Positions 27,601 to 34,671 of a DNA stretch of 64,000 nt are shown here, in pieces. The DNA is taken from assembly GCF_037113415.1 (NCBI RefSeq), contig NZ_CP146608.1, positions 2,810,501 to 2,874,500 on the forward strand. The letters run 5' to 3'. The position numbers and the translations under genes were made by a program. This stretch comes from Devosia sp. XK-2. Lineage in GTDB: Bacteria > Pseudomonadota > Alphaproteobacteria > Rhizobiales > Devosiaceae. The notes under the pieces were generated by a model. The model searched no databases. It saw nothing but the letters and a program-made list of their open reading frames with translations, and was not told where the DNA came from. Numbering within the stretch: position 1 is the stretch's first letter; every line of letters begins with the position of its first letter.

Positions 27601-28553
27601 AATCTCTGAGTGGGGTCCAACTCAAGAGCATTGGCCGCTTCCGCATAGGCCTCGGCGGTCTGGCCGCGCCCCAATAGGACGCGGGATCGGTAGGCATGGC
27701 TCGACCCTGTATCAGGCTCCGCATTGGCAGCTTCTTCGAACGCAGCTTCTGATCCCGCGCGATCACCTGCTTGCTCAAGCGCCGCCCCGAGATTGGCCCA
27801 GGCGCGGAACCGGACATGATGCATCGCACCAGTGTCAAGCGATGTAATGAAGGCGCGCAAGGGCTCAACCACAGCGGACGCGTTGCCAGCCCTAATCTGG
27901 TCCCGCCAAACGTCGATCTTGGCTTCCGCGATGGCGTCGGCCGGTGATTGGGGTGAAGCCTTCGAAGTGTCACCCAAGAGGTGCGGGTCCGGTTTGCCAG
28001 TGGTGGTTCGGAATGAAACCACCTCGCTCACCAAATCCGAGGCGGGACGTTTAGGGTCCAGAGCGGCGAGCGGCGCGATATAGCCCTCTGCGATCTGGAG
28101 TAGTTTCAGCACCTCTGGGTATGGCTCGGCCCGTTCAACTATCTCGTCCCAAGACCAAAGGACGACCCTAAATAGGCCATCGGCGCGATTGGCCTGATCG
28201 AGTTCATGGGCTTTGGCCGCGAGTTTAGCGTCTCGCTTCCCCATGTATGCGACGACAAATAAATCCAGTTTCGGGGTGAACTGCTTCGCCTGCTCGACTT
28301 CAGTCACGAGCTCGGGGATCGAGAACTTGCGATACTCATGGTTGTCAGCTCCTTTGACCTGACAACCCGCCATCGGGAAATTGCCGCGCTTGTCGGCCCC
28401 AGTGATATCAACCCCAAACTGTTTCTGGCCGCTTCTTCCGTGTAGTTGCGCGTATGGATCGCCCCATTCGTGCTGCACAAGGCGGAGACACAGTTCCTGG
28501 AAAGGCTTCTCGCCTTTCAGCGGCGGATAGAGGATTTGGGCGTGCGTTGCCAT
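24663..28553 (-). CDS. nuclease-TPR-GreAB-C-PIN defence-type protein
   Basis: A 1296-aa multidomain protein. Residues 10-115 form a restriction-endonuclease-like domain with E20, FGVD49 and Q65-x-K67. About 190-800 is a long array of TPR-like helical hairpins. Near 805-875 a GreA/GreB C-terminal-like domain is visible (SPDMPFAKSLLGKKVGDKV). The last 300 residues fit a PIN-like nuclease (LLVEPVTLALW near 988, IIEDRRLRAFA near 1116), with glutamate instead of the usual first aspartate. I recall TPR-GreAB-C-PIN proteins being described among bacterial conflict systems; the added N-terminal nuclease suggests an effector. Single-gene unit. Confidence 0.72.
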   Translation of the reverse strand: MATHAQILYPPLKGEKPFQELCLRLVQHEWGDPYAQLHGRSGQKQFGVDITGADKRGNFPMAGCQVKGADNHEYRKFSIPELVTEVEQAKQFTPKLDLFVVAYMGKRDAKLAAKAHELDQANRADGLFRVVLWSWDEIVERAEPYPEVLKLLQIAEGYIAPLAALDPKRPASDLVSEVVSFRTTTGKPDPHLLGDTSKASPQSPADAIAEAKIDVWRDQIRAGNASAVVEPLRAFITSLDTGAMHHVRFRAWANLGAALEQAGDRAGSEAAFEEAANAEPDTGSSHAYRSRVLLGRGQTAEAYAEAANALELDPTQRFAAVMLVEAAPKTVSTRQLEDRLGSLATHVEVGTALASRYSDAGEHGDALRVARATEPDEWPIYRGSTIGAAILQGLESDIEVRMGIVASAEVRKLLEEAKDVLEDAWTQASTRADKARWYHVAANLIVAYRFAGYDAKADDLAIELHALVPDKLELVERAVVALVHKHRSGEALELALKHAADNLPLSALLAADIAALVGDWTNLQVWAEKALDSANVEFERSRAAEHIVLALYRKSGAEEALNKGKQLRELFAANVAFEARMAEIARRSGNPQEVEEVAARLDNFDEAALDALERFELANAYADDGKWERAASLLDGLYRLDVPSEPLSQRLFYLYRAELRSEARLLFESLSGDALRSKRILRIGAAIYERAGLLPQSLRALESALELDSSDLETRLDWVRLCLRAGLEKRASKWARKADRNLTGDPETVLEFAQVLDRYGRRGDALSVAYNILRNHWGQSEAIHLKYMSLFLMRSRGEAFLTPKNVGVDTVVFLQNEHGEHKHYRLEANVPASKDVLSPDMPFAKSLLGKKVGDKVAAAQGIGQPGSWTILEIKHKYLDLLHQALEAHETAFPGSKAFGRFRIDASVEGGLEPVFEQVRERSRHVENVIGLYRDNPVPVDTIAKLLGSDAVDASRGLRFLSDITLDSCVGTDTERAHAIQQLTGAKALLVEPVTLALWQDLELLDVVKNITDVEIQIVQATIDLFTQRLEQAKENAKQKGGSLEARGDKIAFTEPTKADREASVAYCAQILDWCRAHARIVPTEPLETPDQIEDILSPSSIATLGTAIASDVPAIIEDRRLRAFAASMGIIRTGWTQSLLMVWVSEQKISRKDYVGFVARLSAAKVGFVSVSHNDLLDSIAAGDSPDFDALVATLKPETVDHESLIGVAASFAKALWVEPSYKDDRDKFISRLLDILLTKKHGVELLAAVFIAVREQLSQLYFPMRLIVKWWFEYEVRFAEGHFVRHLIFGSRPHK

Positions 28554-28785
28554 CTAGCGCGGCCCGCTGCGGCCCTGAACTAACGTCAGGGCGAGATGCC
28601 GATAGTCTGCCACCATCGGCGCGGCTTTTGAGCTGGATGGACGCATGGAACAAAAGTAGAATACTGCATCCGAAAAGAGCAAGCTGAAACCGCAGGTTGC
28701 CCACAGTGCCTTCTGGGCGCACAGTAGTATAGCACCGCATGCAATCACGCGTATCCAATCTGCGCAAGGTTGGTCAGGTGTCGGG

Positions 28786-29025
28786 AGGGCAGGAACGCCC
28801 TTTCGGCGTTTCCATGGACGAAACCATGGCGAGGCTCCAAGGACGACGCTCGTCCCTGGTTGCACTCCATCGGCAAACACGGTGGTCAGGGTGAGGTCTT
28901 GGACAGGGCGGAACGCTCTCCATCCAAGCGCGATCGAACGGCGTCGTTCGGATGGCGCAGAAGAGGCTCAACGCCTCTGAGGTGCCACGGCCTGGGGGAT
29001 GCAACGGGGGCGCGCAGCGGCCCCC
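28786..29025. other. dense cluster of hairpins upstream of the nuclease-TPR gene
   Basis: No gene is convincing here, yet nearly every segment folds. Seven stems occur in 240 bp: GGAACGCC/GGCGTTTCC (28792-28813), CCATGG/CCATGG (28812-28829), GGACGA-CGC-TCGTCC (28841-28855), CTTGGA/TCCAAG with inner AGGGCG/CGCTCT (28898-28928), CGAACG-GCGT-CGTTCG (28935-28950), AGAGGC-TCAAC-GCCTCT (28962-28978) and GGGGGC/GCCCCC (29006-29025). This suggests a structured RNA or a single-strand DNA site. The strand and function are unknown. Confidence 0.5.
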
Positions 29026-29050
29026 TTGCCAAGATTGCGGTACTACACCG

Positions 29051-29150
29051 CACATCTTGCATTCAGCCAAACTGGCACATCTTGCATTCAGCCAAACTGG
29101 CACATCTTGCCTTAAGCCGAAACGGCACATATCGCCTTACGCGGAGATAG
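29051..29150. repeat. 25-bp tandem repeats, four decaying copies
   Basis: Four consecutive 25-bp units start at 29051, 29076, 29101 and 29126. The first two are identical, beginning CACATCTTGC and ending CCAAACTGG; the third differs at a few positions and the fourth is strongly diverged. The period is not a multiple of three and there are no unique spacers, so it is neither a coding repeat nor a CRISPR. It could be an iteron-like protein-binding array or a slippage product. Confidence 0.75.
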
Positions 29151-29204
29151 CATGTCTGGGGCTCTGTACATTTAGTGCTCTCACCAACTTGCGTTGCCCA
29201 AAGC

Positions 29205-30830
29205 TCAATACATCTTCGTGGTTGTGGGTGCGGCAAAGACGCTCCAAAGTGCCACCATCATCTGATTGTAAGTATTTGATGACGCTTCAAACTGTTGGAA
29301 GCCAATTGCTCCTTCCCTTTCGCGAAGGTGCAAAAGTTGCGCATAATACGACTGCGTAAGTTTGGGGTGGAGGGCGACTAAAGGAAAGAGATCGAAACGC
29401 GATGGCAATAGGATGTGAAAGGCACATTCGACCCGACCAGTACCGTCTGCATTAGATATGGCTAACTCACCACAAGCCAATTGTCCCGCTTCTGTGGAGA
29501 TGAAAGCGGAGAATTCCGCGCTGACCACGGAGTAAGGGATCACACAAAAGTAAGGCAGAGGCTCATCGTCATACTTTAAGGGCAGCCTCGCGACTATTAC
29601 CCCCTCTGGAATTCGTCCGTAAACAACGGAAAAATTATTTTCGGCATAAAATTTCGGGTCAAAGCAAATACAGACAGGATAGTAGGTGCCGGATGTGGCG
29701 TAAAAATCCATAAGTGCTTCTAGAACTTCTTTAATGTCACCATCCGTCATCTTATAATTTTCTTTAGTACTGAACACCTCCCCTTCCTGCACATGACACA
29801 AAAACAGATACACGTCGTCAGGCGAACGCACGATAATTGATGCATGGGTTTGAACTCCCACAAGGGGGGACAAATGTTCGAGCAGACGTTGACGTGATAT
29901 GAATTCACCATCGACTAGGTCACTGCCATAGATGGCCATTGAGTCACCGTGGGAGGCATTCTGTAGGGCGTGCTCAAGTGAAACCTCTGTTACGTCCGCT
30001 GCATCCATCGGCAGTGGGACCATTGGCCTCTTGTCAAAATGCAACCCGATAGCACTTGCTTCAGCGGCGAAACTCGTCTGCGAAAAGTCAGACAAGCACG
30101 TTGGCATTCCCATCATGTCAACCAGGTCGGCGAATAGGGTATCACCGATCATTTGGTCTAGTTGCCGCTGGCGCCTGGGCTCCAAATCATGCCAGAACAT
30201 ATCTTGATCAATGGCTGCAGCCGGTGTCCCAGTAAGTTCAGCGGTGCGGCCGATGGCTTTGGATACCCATCCCGCGACAGTGGAGCTGTCGAGCCGCGCC
30301 CAGAGGTTCATTCTCTCTGTCGGCCCTGCGACCTCGGCATACCTATCGACGGATAACCACTCGCCAGTAGGTAGATTTGCTCTTTGCGAGCTGAAGGCCC
30401 AACGGGTAACTGCCCACGCAATTGCAGACCGCAAATAAGATGAGGCGACTAAGCGCTCGATCCTGATCGAAAAGAAGTCGAAGTACCCACGGTACTGCGC
30501 ACTAAGGCCTCGGAGTGCAGCGGCTCGATCCTTTGAGAGATGGATGTTCTGCACACCACAATACGTCGCAGCCCTCTCGTGAGCTTGGAGAGAGTCTGCC
30601 CAGAGAGCTCGCTCAAGTGCCACCAAGGCCTCCTGAATCGATGAGCTCTGTGTCCTACTTTGGATAACGCGGATGGCTGCCATTAGGATTCCATCAGGCA
30701 AACCCTTGAATATCCGGTCATGCACTAACTCGTGCTGCGCAGTGCTTTCGCGGTCGTGGCGACCCGAGATATAGACTCGTTCACTGTCGTGAAAGCCCGC
30801 GGCGTGAGCCTCGTTGTTCCTCTCAGACAT
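29205..30830 (-). CDS. large hypothetical protein with an HELVH metallopeptidase-like motif
   Basis: 541 aa from ATG 30830; the frame stays open to a TTG at 30932, which would add 34 residues. Near the N-terminus TAQHELVHDRIF carries H33-E34-x-x-H37, the zincin signature, preceded by an RVYISGRHDRES segment. The remainder has no recognisable domain and no signal peptide or membrane helix. It may be a cytosolic metalloprotease of a defence or toxin system, but the distal third ligand is not identified. Its neighbour on the other strand starts about 10-110 bp away. Confidence 0.6.
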   Translation of the reverse strand: MSERNNEAHAAGFHDSERVYISGRHDRESTAQHELVHDRIFKGLPDGILMAAIRVIQSRTQSSSIQEALVALERALWADSLQAHERAATYCGVQNIHLSKDRAAALRGLSAQYRGYFDFFSIRIERLVASSYLRSAIAWAVTRWAFSSQRANLPTGEWLSVDRYAEVAGPTERMNLWARLDSSTVAGWVSKAIGRTAELTGTPAAAIDQDMFWHDLEPRRQRQLDQMIGDTLFADLVDMMGMPTCLSDFSQTSFAAEASAIGLHFDKRPMVPLPMDAADVTEVSLEHALQNASHGDSMAIYGSDLVDGEFISRQRLLEHLSPLVGVQTHASIIVRSPDDVYLFLCHVQEGEVFSTKENYKMTDGDIKEVLEALMDFYATSGTYYPVCICFDPKFYAENNFSVVYGRIPEGVIVARLPLKYDDEPLPYFCVIPYSVVSAEFSAFISTEAGQLACGELAISNADGTGRVECAFHILLPSRFDLFPLVALHPKLTQSYYAQLLHLREREGAIGFQQFEASSNTYNQMMVALWSVFAAPTTTKMY

Positions 30831-30941
30831 CGTTCGAACAATCTCGCCGGCGCAAAAATTAGGTGACTTGGGTAGGCCATGTGCCCATGCTTCGCACAAT
30901 GATACAAGTATGGGTGGCGAGCCTCCAGCCAATGCAACACA

Positions 30942-31910
30942 ATGCGTAAGTCAGACAACAAACCGACAAACATAAAAAGGACTGGAACCGGCACGGCGAA
31001 GGCAAATAGCCTGATACGCGGCTTTGACGATGAGCGAGTTCCGGCCGATGAAGGCGTAAGACGGCGGTTGCGCCAACTGGCTGAAGAGGTGCGACAGGTC
31101 GAACTCCTAGGCGACTGGAGAACGCTGTCAAACGCCCTCGTTGAAAGTTCGAAGCCCGAATTCAGGCAAGCGGCAGAAGAGCAGCTTGAACAGGTTCTGT
31201 CAGCTGCAGACGAGATATCTGACGCTATATCGTCAATTAGGATCGCTTTGCATCAAATTAGAGAAAGTGCAGTCCAGAGCAGTGGGTTTGACCAAAAGGC
31301 CTACTTTCAAGCACCAGAGCTCAACGAGGACGAAGAATTAATTGCAGAAAAATACACATCTAATCTGCCTCAATTCCTATGGAGACTCGGCTCTGACAAA
31401 ACTATTCCAATTGAATACAGAAAAATGTTATTGTTTCTGGTGGAAAATGGAAAGAGTTTCAAAGAATTAATTGTTGAGCATTTTGGGTGCTCGGAAAAGT
31501 ACGCAGAGCAAGCAGAAGCTCTAGTGGTAGAATTCATGCAGTCAAACGCACGGGGTGCGCGACAATTTCCCGAAGAATTGACTCCATTGGAATTGCTAGA
31601 AAGTCCACCAAGATACAACTACACGCCCCGAATGGATGGTGGCATTGAGCGGTATTTGAGAGACAATTGGCAGACTTATATTCAGAAGGGATTGCTAACT
31701 CGGCCTGATTTGAAGCGGATTGATCGGTCTGCTTACTATGCCCTGAACAATTATCTTAAGCGTGGCCGGAAGTTGCCAGGCGACATTTCCGTTCCAGATA
31801 GATCTGAAGCCATCGACAGAGAGATTGGCGTTGTTTCCGAAGAGGAGGCGAAGCGCCTGCAAAGGCTTGCTTCAGCTGCGCGCAGAAGAAAGGGTCCGAG
31901 TGGACCATAG
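30942..31910 (+). CDS. hypothetical helical protein divergent from the HELVH gene
   Basis: 322 aa, charged, mostly helical, with heptad-like stretches around residues 45-110 (RRLRQLAEEVRQVELLGDW) and a basic C-terminus (RRRKGPSGP). No family recognised. The ATG at 30942 has no ribosome-binding site and no later in-frame ATG is near, so the true start is unsure. Divergent arrangement with the HELVH protein suggests a shared control region and perhaps a two-gene system. Confidence 0.55.
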   Translation: MRKSDNKPTNIKRTGTGTAKANSLIRGFDDERVPADEGVRRRLRQLAEEVRQVELLGDWRTLSNALVESSKPEFRQAAEEQLEQVLSAADEISDAISSIRIALHQIRESAVQSSGFDQKAYFQAPELNEDEELIAEKYTSNLPQFLWRLGSDKTIPIEYRKMLLFLVENGKSFKELIVEHFGCSEKYAEQAEALVVEFMQSNARGARQFPEELTPLELLESPPRYNYTPRMDGGIERYLRDNWQTYIQKGLLTRPDLKRIDRSAYYALNNYLKRGRKLPGDISVPDRSEAIDREIGVVSEEEAKRLQRLASAARRRKGPSGP

Positions 31911-31982
31911 CTGATTAAGCTTGCAACCTTCAGGAGCCAACCTGTCCTAAGCGCCACAGTACTACAATCGAAGTTCTTTGTA

Positions 31983-32003
31983 GTTGACATTGTACCTGTC
32001 AAC
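31983..32003. promoter_or_regulatory. operator-like dyad upstream of the Xis-like gene
   Basis: GTTGACA-TTGTACC-TGTCAAC has perfect 7-bp arms and a 7-bp spacer, 73 bp before the Xis-like gene. The left arm contains TTGACA and could serve as a -35 element, so binding here would block transcription. A repressor such as the Xis-like protein itself is a reasonable ligand, but this is inference. Confidence 0.5.
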
Positions 32004-32076
32004 GCACATGGTGATCTCGCATAGCGAAGGGACCATGCCGGCTCTCCGCAGACTCGGATTGTAGGAGGTAGAGACA

Positions 32077-32316
32077 ATGCCTTTGACGAGAGCGCCTGCC
32101 CTAATTTTGCTCCCAAGTGTCGCAGCCAAATGGCTTGGGTACGACGAGCGCCAAATGAGCATCCTGATTGAGAGCGGCATCCTAGACGAAATCCGTCACC
32201 GTGCTGGATGCAACGCGTACTACTATGTCCCTGAGGTGATTGCGTTCTGTCGTAAACGCGCCCTGGACACGAACCTGAGGGAAGCCATCGAGTTCCTCCT
32301 CGACGATTCGCGATAG
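32077..32316 (+). CDS. small helix-turn-helix protein, excisionase-like
   Basis: 79 aa. LPSVAAKWLGYDERQMSILIESGILDEIRH reads as a MerR/excisionase-type winged helix, followed by a YYYVPEVIAF strand-helix typical of such domains. AGGAGGTAGAG precedes the ATG. Its place shortly before the large recombinase suggests a recombination directionality factor or regulator of excision; an ordinary transcription regulator is possible. Confidence 0.62.
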   Translation: MPLTRAPALILLPSVAAKWLGYDERQMSILIESGILDEIRHRAGCNAYYYVPEVIAFCRKRALDTNLREAIEFLLDDSR

Positions 32317-32534
32317 CGGTTTGGAACCGTTGCCGCCCGCTCGGACAACGCGCGCGCCCTCCCCATAGCTATTATTACATGTATCGCGAGCTTTTAGCCT
32401 TCAAGCGGCAGATACGCATGAACATAGACCTGCCGCATGTCTTGAATTTTTGGAGGCCATGTGACGAGGATTAGTCATCTCCCGATAGAGTGACTGTTAC
32501 CCCCCTAAATTACGGAAATTACGAGACTTTTTTC

Positions 32535-32568
32535 TTGACTTTGACAGGCATTTGTTCCTATTTTGTTC
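32535..32568 (+). promoter_or_regulatory. SOS box and promoter driving the recombinase unit
   Basis: GTTC-CTATTTT-GTTC at 32554-32568 is an exact copy of the alphaproteobacterial LexA site GTTC-N7-GTTC. It overlaps a likely promoter: TTGACT (32535-32540), an 18-bp spacer, then TATTTT (32559-32564). LexA bound here would silence the 93-aa protein and the large recombinase, and DNA damage would release them. Nothing else is seen in the 292-bp gap. Confidence 0.8.
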
Positions 32569-32608
32569 TCACGTAGGAATGATCGCCTGAAGTTGAAAGG
32601 AGCGCAGG

Positions 32609-32890
32609 ATGAATGACCATTTTACATCTCGCGGCTCGGACAAAGGCGAATTGTCGTCCCCGACCGCTGCCAGAGACATCCCAGAATTTGAACTGTCGGA
32701 CTACCTCGACGATCTTGCGGGCATCGATGTCGACGAGGCCGCAAAAATCGAGCTCTTGACCATTCTTCGCGACATCCTCGTCCATTTCGTCCAGGTGGGC
32801 TTCGATCTCAAAGATGTCGATCTCTGTGGGCAACTTTTGGGAGATTTTACGGAGGCCGCCTCTTCTTCAGATGATGAGGTAGAATCCTGA
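32609..32890 (+). CDS. small acidic hypothetical protein ahead of the recombinase
   Basis: 93 aa, strongly acidic (EFELSDYLDDLAGIDVDEAAKIE and a DDEVES tail). AAAGGAGCGCAGG before the ATG is a strong ribosome site. No family recognised, but it lies 50 bp before the recombinase and behind the SOS promoter, so it belongs to the excision unit. A cofactor for the recombinase is possible. Confidence 0.65.
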   Translation: MNDHFTSRGSDKGELSSPTAARDIPEFELSDYLDDLAGIDVDEAAKIELLTILRDILVHFVQVGFDLKDVDLCGQLLGDFTEAASSSDDEVES

Positions 32891-32940
32891 CTGACGACCC
32901 AAGGAGAGCAACCAAGCCCAGAAAGCCCGAGGAGGAGCCC

Positions 32941-34671
32941 ATGAAGCACGACCAACCAATAGCCGTCATATACGCGAGGGTTTCTGACCCTAAACAGGCC
33001 TCAGTTAGGGGCGACGGCCTACACTCGCAGGAGCAGGCTTGCCGTGCCTATGCGGATCGCAGAGGGCTTACTGTCGCCGAGGTATTCACTGACACGGTGA
33101 CGGGTGCGAAGCGCGACCGGGTCGGCTTCAGGAACGCGATGGCGTTCATCAAGAAAAATCGTGGCGCGATCCTGATCGTCGACCACCCCAATCGCCTTGC
33201 ACGTGACCTTTTCGGACACTTGATGGTCAGAGACGAGATTGAGGAGATTGGCGGGCAGCTTGAATCTCCAAATATGGAGTTCAAGAATGACTCGGCGTCG
33301 CGACTGAAAGAGCACGTCGTGGCGAGTGTGTCCGAATACCAGCGAAGCCATAACGCCGAGCAAACGCTCAGCAGAATGAAGTCGAGAAGCGAGCAAGGGT
33401 ACTGGACCCTGCAAGCTCCTGTGGGCTTCCGCTACCAGCAAGTGCGCGGACGTGGCAAAGTGCTCGTGCGGAACGAACCAATCGCGTCGGTCGTACAGGA
33501 GGCACTGGAAGGGTATGCATTTGGCCGGTTTGAGACCCAGGCCGACGTCATGCGGTTTCTCCAGAACAATCCACTATTCCCGAAAGACTCCAGCGGCATT
33601 GTCAGAAACCAGAGGGTGGCGGTTCTGCTCAGACAATGCCTCTATGCTGGATATATCGAGATGCCTCGGTGGGGCATTTCCCTCCGCCCTGCCCAGCACG
33701 AGCCACTGATTAGCTTCCAAACATACCAGCGCATTCAAGATCGCCTGAACGGCGGCATCTACGCACCACGCAAGCGGAACGTGAATGAGGACTTCCCTCT
33801 AAGGGGATTTGTGATGTGTGCAGATTGCGGCACACCTCTAACGGCCTGCTGGTCCAAAGGGCGCACAGCAAAACACCCCTACTACCTCTGCCCGAACAAG
33901 CGCGGTGCTTGCCCAAGCTATGGGAAGTCCATTCGCCGCGAGGTACTGGAAGGCGAGTTTGAACAAATCCTGGAAAACCTGACGCCTAGCGAGCCTCTGG
34001 TTCGCGTAGTCACACGCATGTTCAAGGACCTCTGGCAGCGTCGCTTGTCACAGGCCCAGGATGAGGTGAAAGCACTCAACGCCAAGCTGGCGAAGGTCGA
34101 ACAAGACGCCGCCAAGCTGCTCGACCGCATCCTCGACGCCAGCCTCCCAAGCGTTATTGCGGCTTATGAGAAGCGCATCGAATCCTTCGAACGGGAGAAG
34201 CTGGCTATCCGGGAAAAGATCGCGGACAGCGGCAAACCAAGGCTCAGCTACGATCAAGCACTTAGAACCGCCCTTGCCTTCCTAGAAAACCCGCAGAAAC
34301 TCTGGGATTCAGGCAATCTGGATATGCGCCGAACAGTGCTAAAACTGGCGTTCGGCAGCAAGCTTGAATATCGAAGAAATGAAGGACTTAGAACCCCAAA
34401 TCTGACCTTACCTTTCAAGGTCTTAGCTCAGATTTCCGGTGAGAAAAAGGAAATGGCGCGCCCGAAGAGATTCGAACTCCTGACCCCCAGATTCGTAGTC
34501 TGGTGCTCTATCCAGCTGAGCTACGGGCGCGCAGGCCGACTGTGCGGCAGGCTTTTGCTGATCGGTGCGTCTGGCGCTTCCGATCGAAAGCGGGGCAACC
34601 CATACATGGGTGCTTTGGGCAATGCAAGCGGGGTTGCGACGATTTTCGTGGGAAGAACTCATCCCTCGTAG
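32941..34671 (+). CDS. large serine recombinase (site-specific integrase)
   Basis: 576 aa as read in the integrated state. The N-terminal catalytic domain has Ser15 in AVIYARVSDPKQ and a VDHPNRLARDLFGH arginine motif; a recombinase domain follows (about 160-270), then a zinc ribbon CADCGTPL...CPNKRGACPSYG near 300-325, a coiled coil near 370-430 and a C-terminal tail. GAGGAGGAG precedes the ATG. From residue 505 on, the frame runs through the att core, antisense through tRNA-Arg and into chromosomal DNA, overlapping the histidine-kinase 3' end. In the excised circle it would instead end in the 37 codons at 8820-8933 (541 aa). Confidence 0.92.
   Translation: MKHDQPIAVIYARVSDPKQASVRGDGLHSQEQACRAYADRRGLTVAEVFTDTVTGAKRDRVGFRNAMAFIKKNRGAILIVDHPNRLARDLFGHLMVRDEIEEIGGQLESPNMEFKNDSASRLKEHVVASVSEYQRSHNAEQTLSRMKSRSEQGYWTLQAPVGFRYQQVRGRGKVLVRNEPIASVVQEALEGYAFGRFETQADVMRFLQNNPLFPKDSSGIVRNQRVAVLLRQCLYAGYIEMPRWGISLRPAQHEPLISFQTYQRIQDRLNGGIYAPRKRNVNEDFPLRGFVMCADCGTPLTACWSKGRTAKHPYYLCPNKRGACPSYGKSIRREVLEGEFEQILENLTPSEPLVRVVTRMFKDLWQRRLSQAQDEVKALNAKLAKVEQDAAKLLDRILDASLPSVIAAYEKRIESFEREKLAIREKIADSGKPRLSYDQALRTALAFLENPQKLWDSGNLDMRRTVLKLAFGSKLEYRRNEGLRTPNLTLPFKVLAQISGEKKEMARPKRFELLTPRFVVWCSIQLSYGRAGRLCGRLLLIGASGASDRKRGNPYMGALGNASGVATIFVGRTHPS
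34451..34462 (+). other. right attachment site core
   Basis: AAATGGCGCGCC, identical to 8818-8829. It covers the encoded CCA end, discriminator and last five acceptor-strand bases of tRNA-Arg plus three downstream bases, so integration leaves the tRNA gene whole. The recombinase frame passes through it. Confidence 0.8.
34454..34530 (-). tRNA. tRNA-Arg (anticodon ACG)
   Basis: 77 bases including encoded CCA. The acceptor arms GCGCCCG and CGGGCGC pair perfectly, the D-loop contains AGCTCAGCTGGATAGAGC, the anticodon stem-loop is CCAGA-CTACGAA-TCTGG with anticodon ACG, and the T-loop GTTCGAATC is present. The first anticodon base would be edited to inosine to read CGN arginine codons. Its 3' end faces the element and forms the attachment site. 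Confidence 0.97.

Larger units (their letters stand above)
8818..34462. mobile_element. integrative mobilizable element inserted at tRNA-Arg
   Basis: The borders are a 12-bp direct repeat, AAATGGCGCGCC, at 8818-8829 and 34451-34462. The right copy includes the encoded CCA and the last acceptor bases of tRNA-Arg. Unit length is 25,633 bp. Independent support is that the frame of the recombinase at the right end continues, across the repeat, into an open frame at the left end (8820-8933). The contents are mobC, relaxase, coupling ATPase, toxin-antitoxin, antirestriction, defence genes, an Xis-like protein and a large serine recombinase. No mating-pair (VirB/Trb) genes are present, so transfer would need a helper conjugation system. 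Confidence 0.85.

Noticed and set aside
28774..29130. Minus-strand coding frame through the hairpin cluster and 25-bp repeats
   Set aside because: The frame is broken by repeat phase, lacks a ribosome site, and the apparent protein merely translates the repeats and stems.
29051..29150. CRISPR array
   Set aside because: The 25-bp units are directly adjacent with no unique spacers, and no cas genes are nearby.
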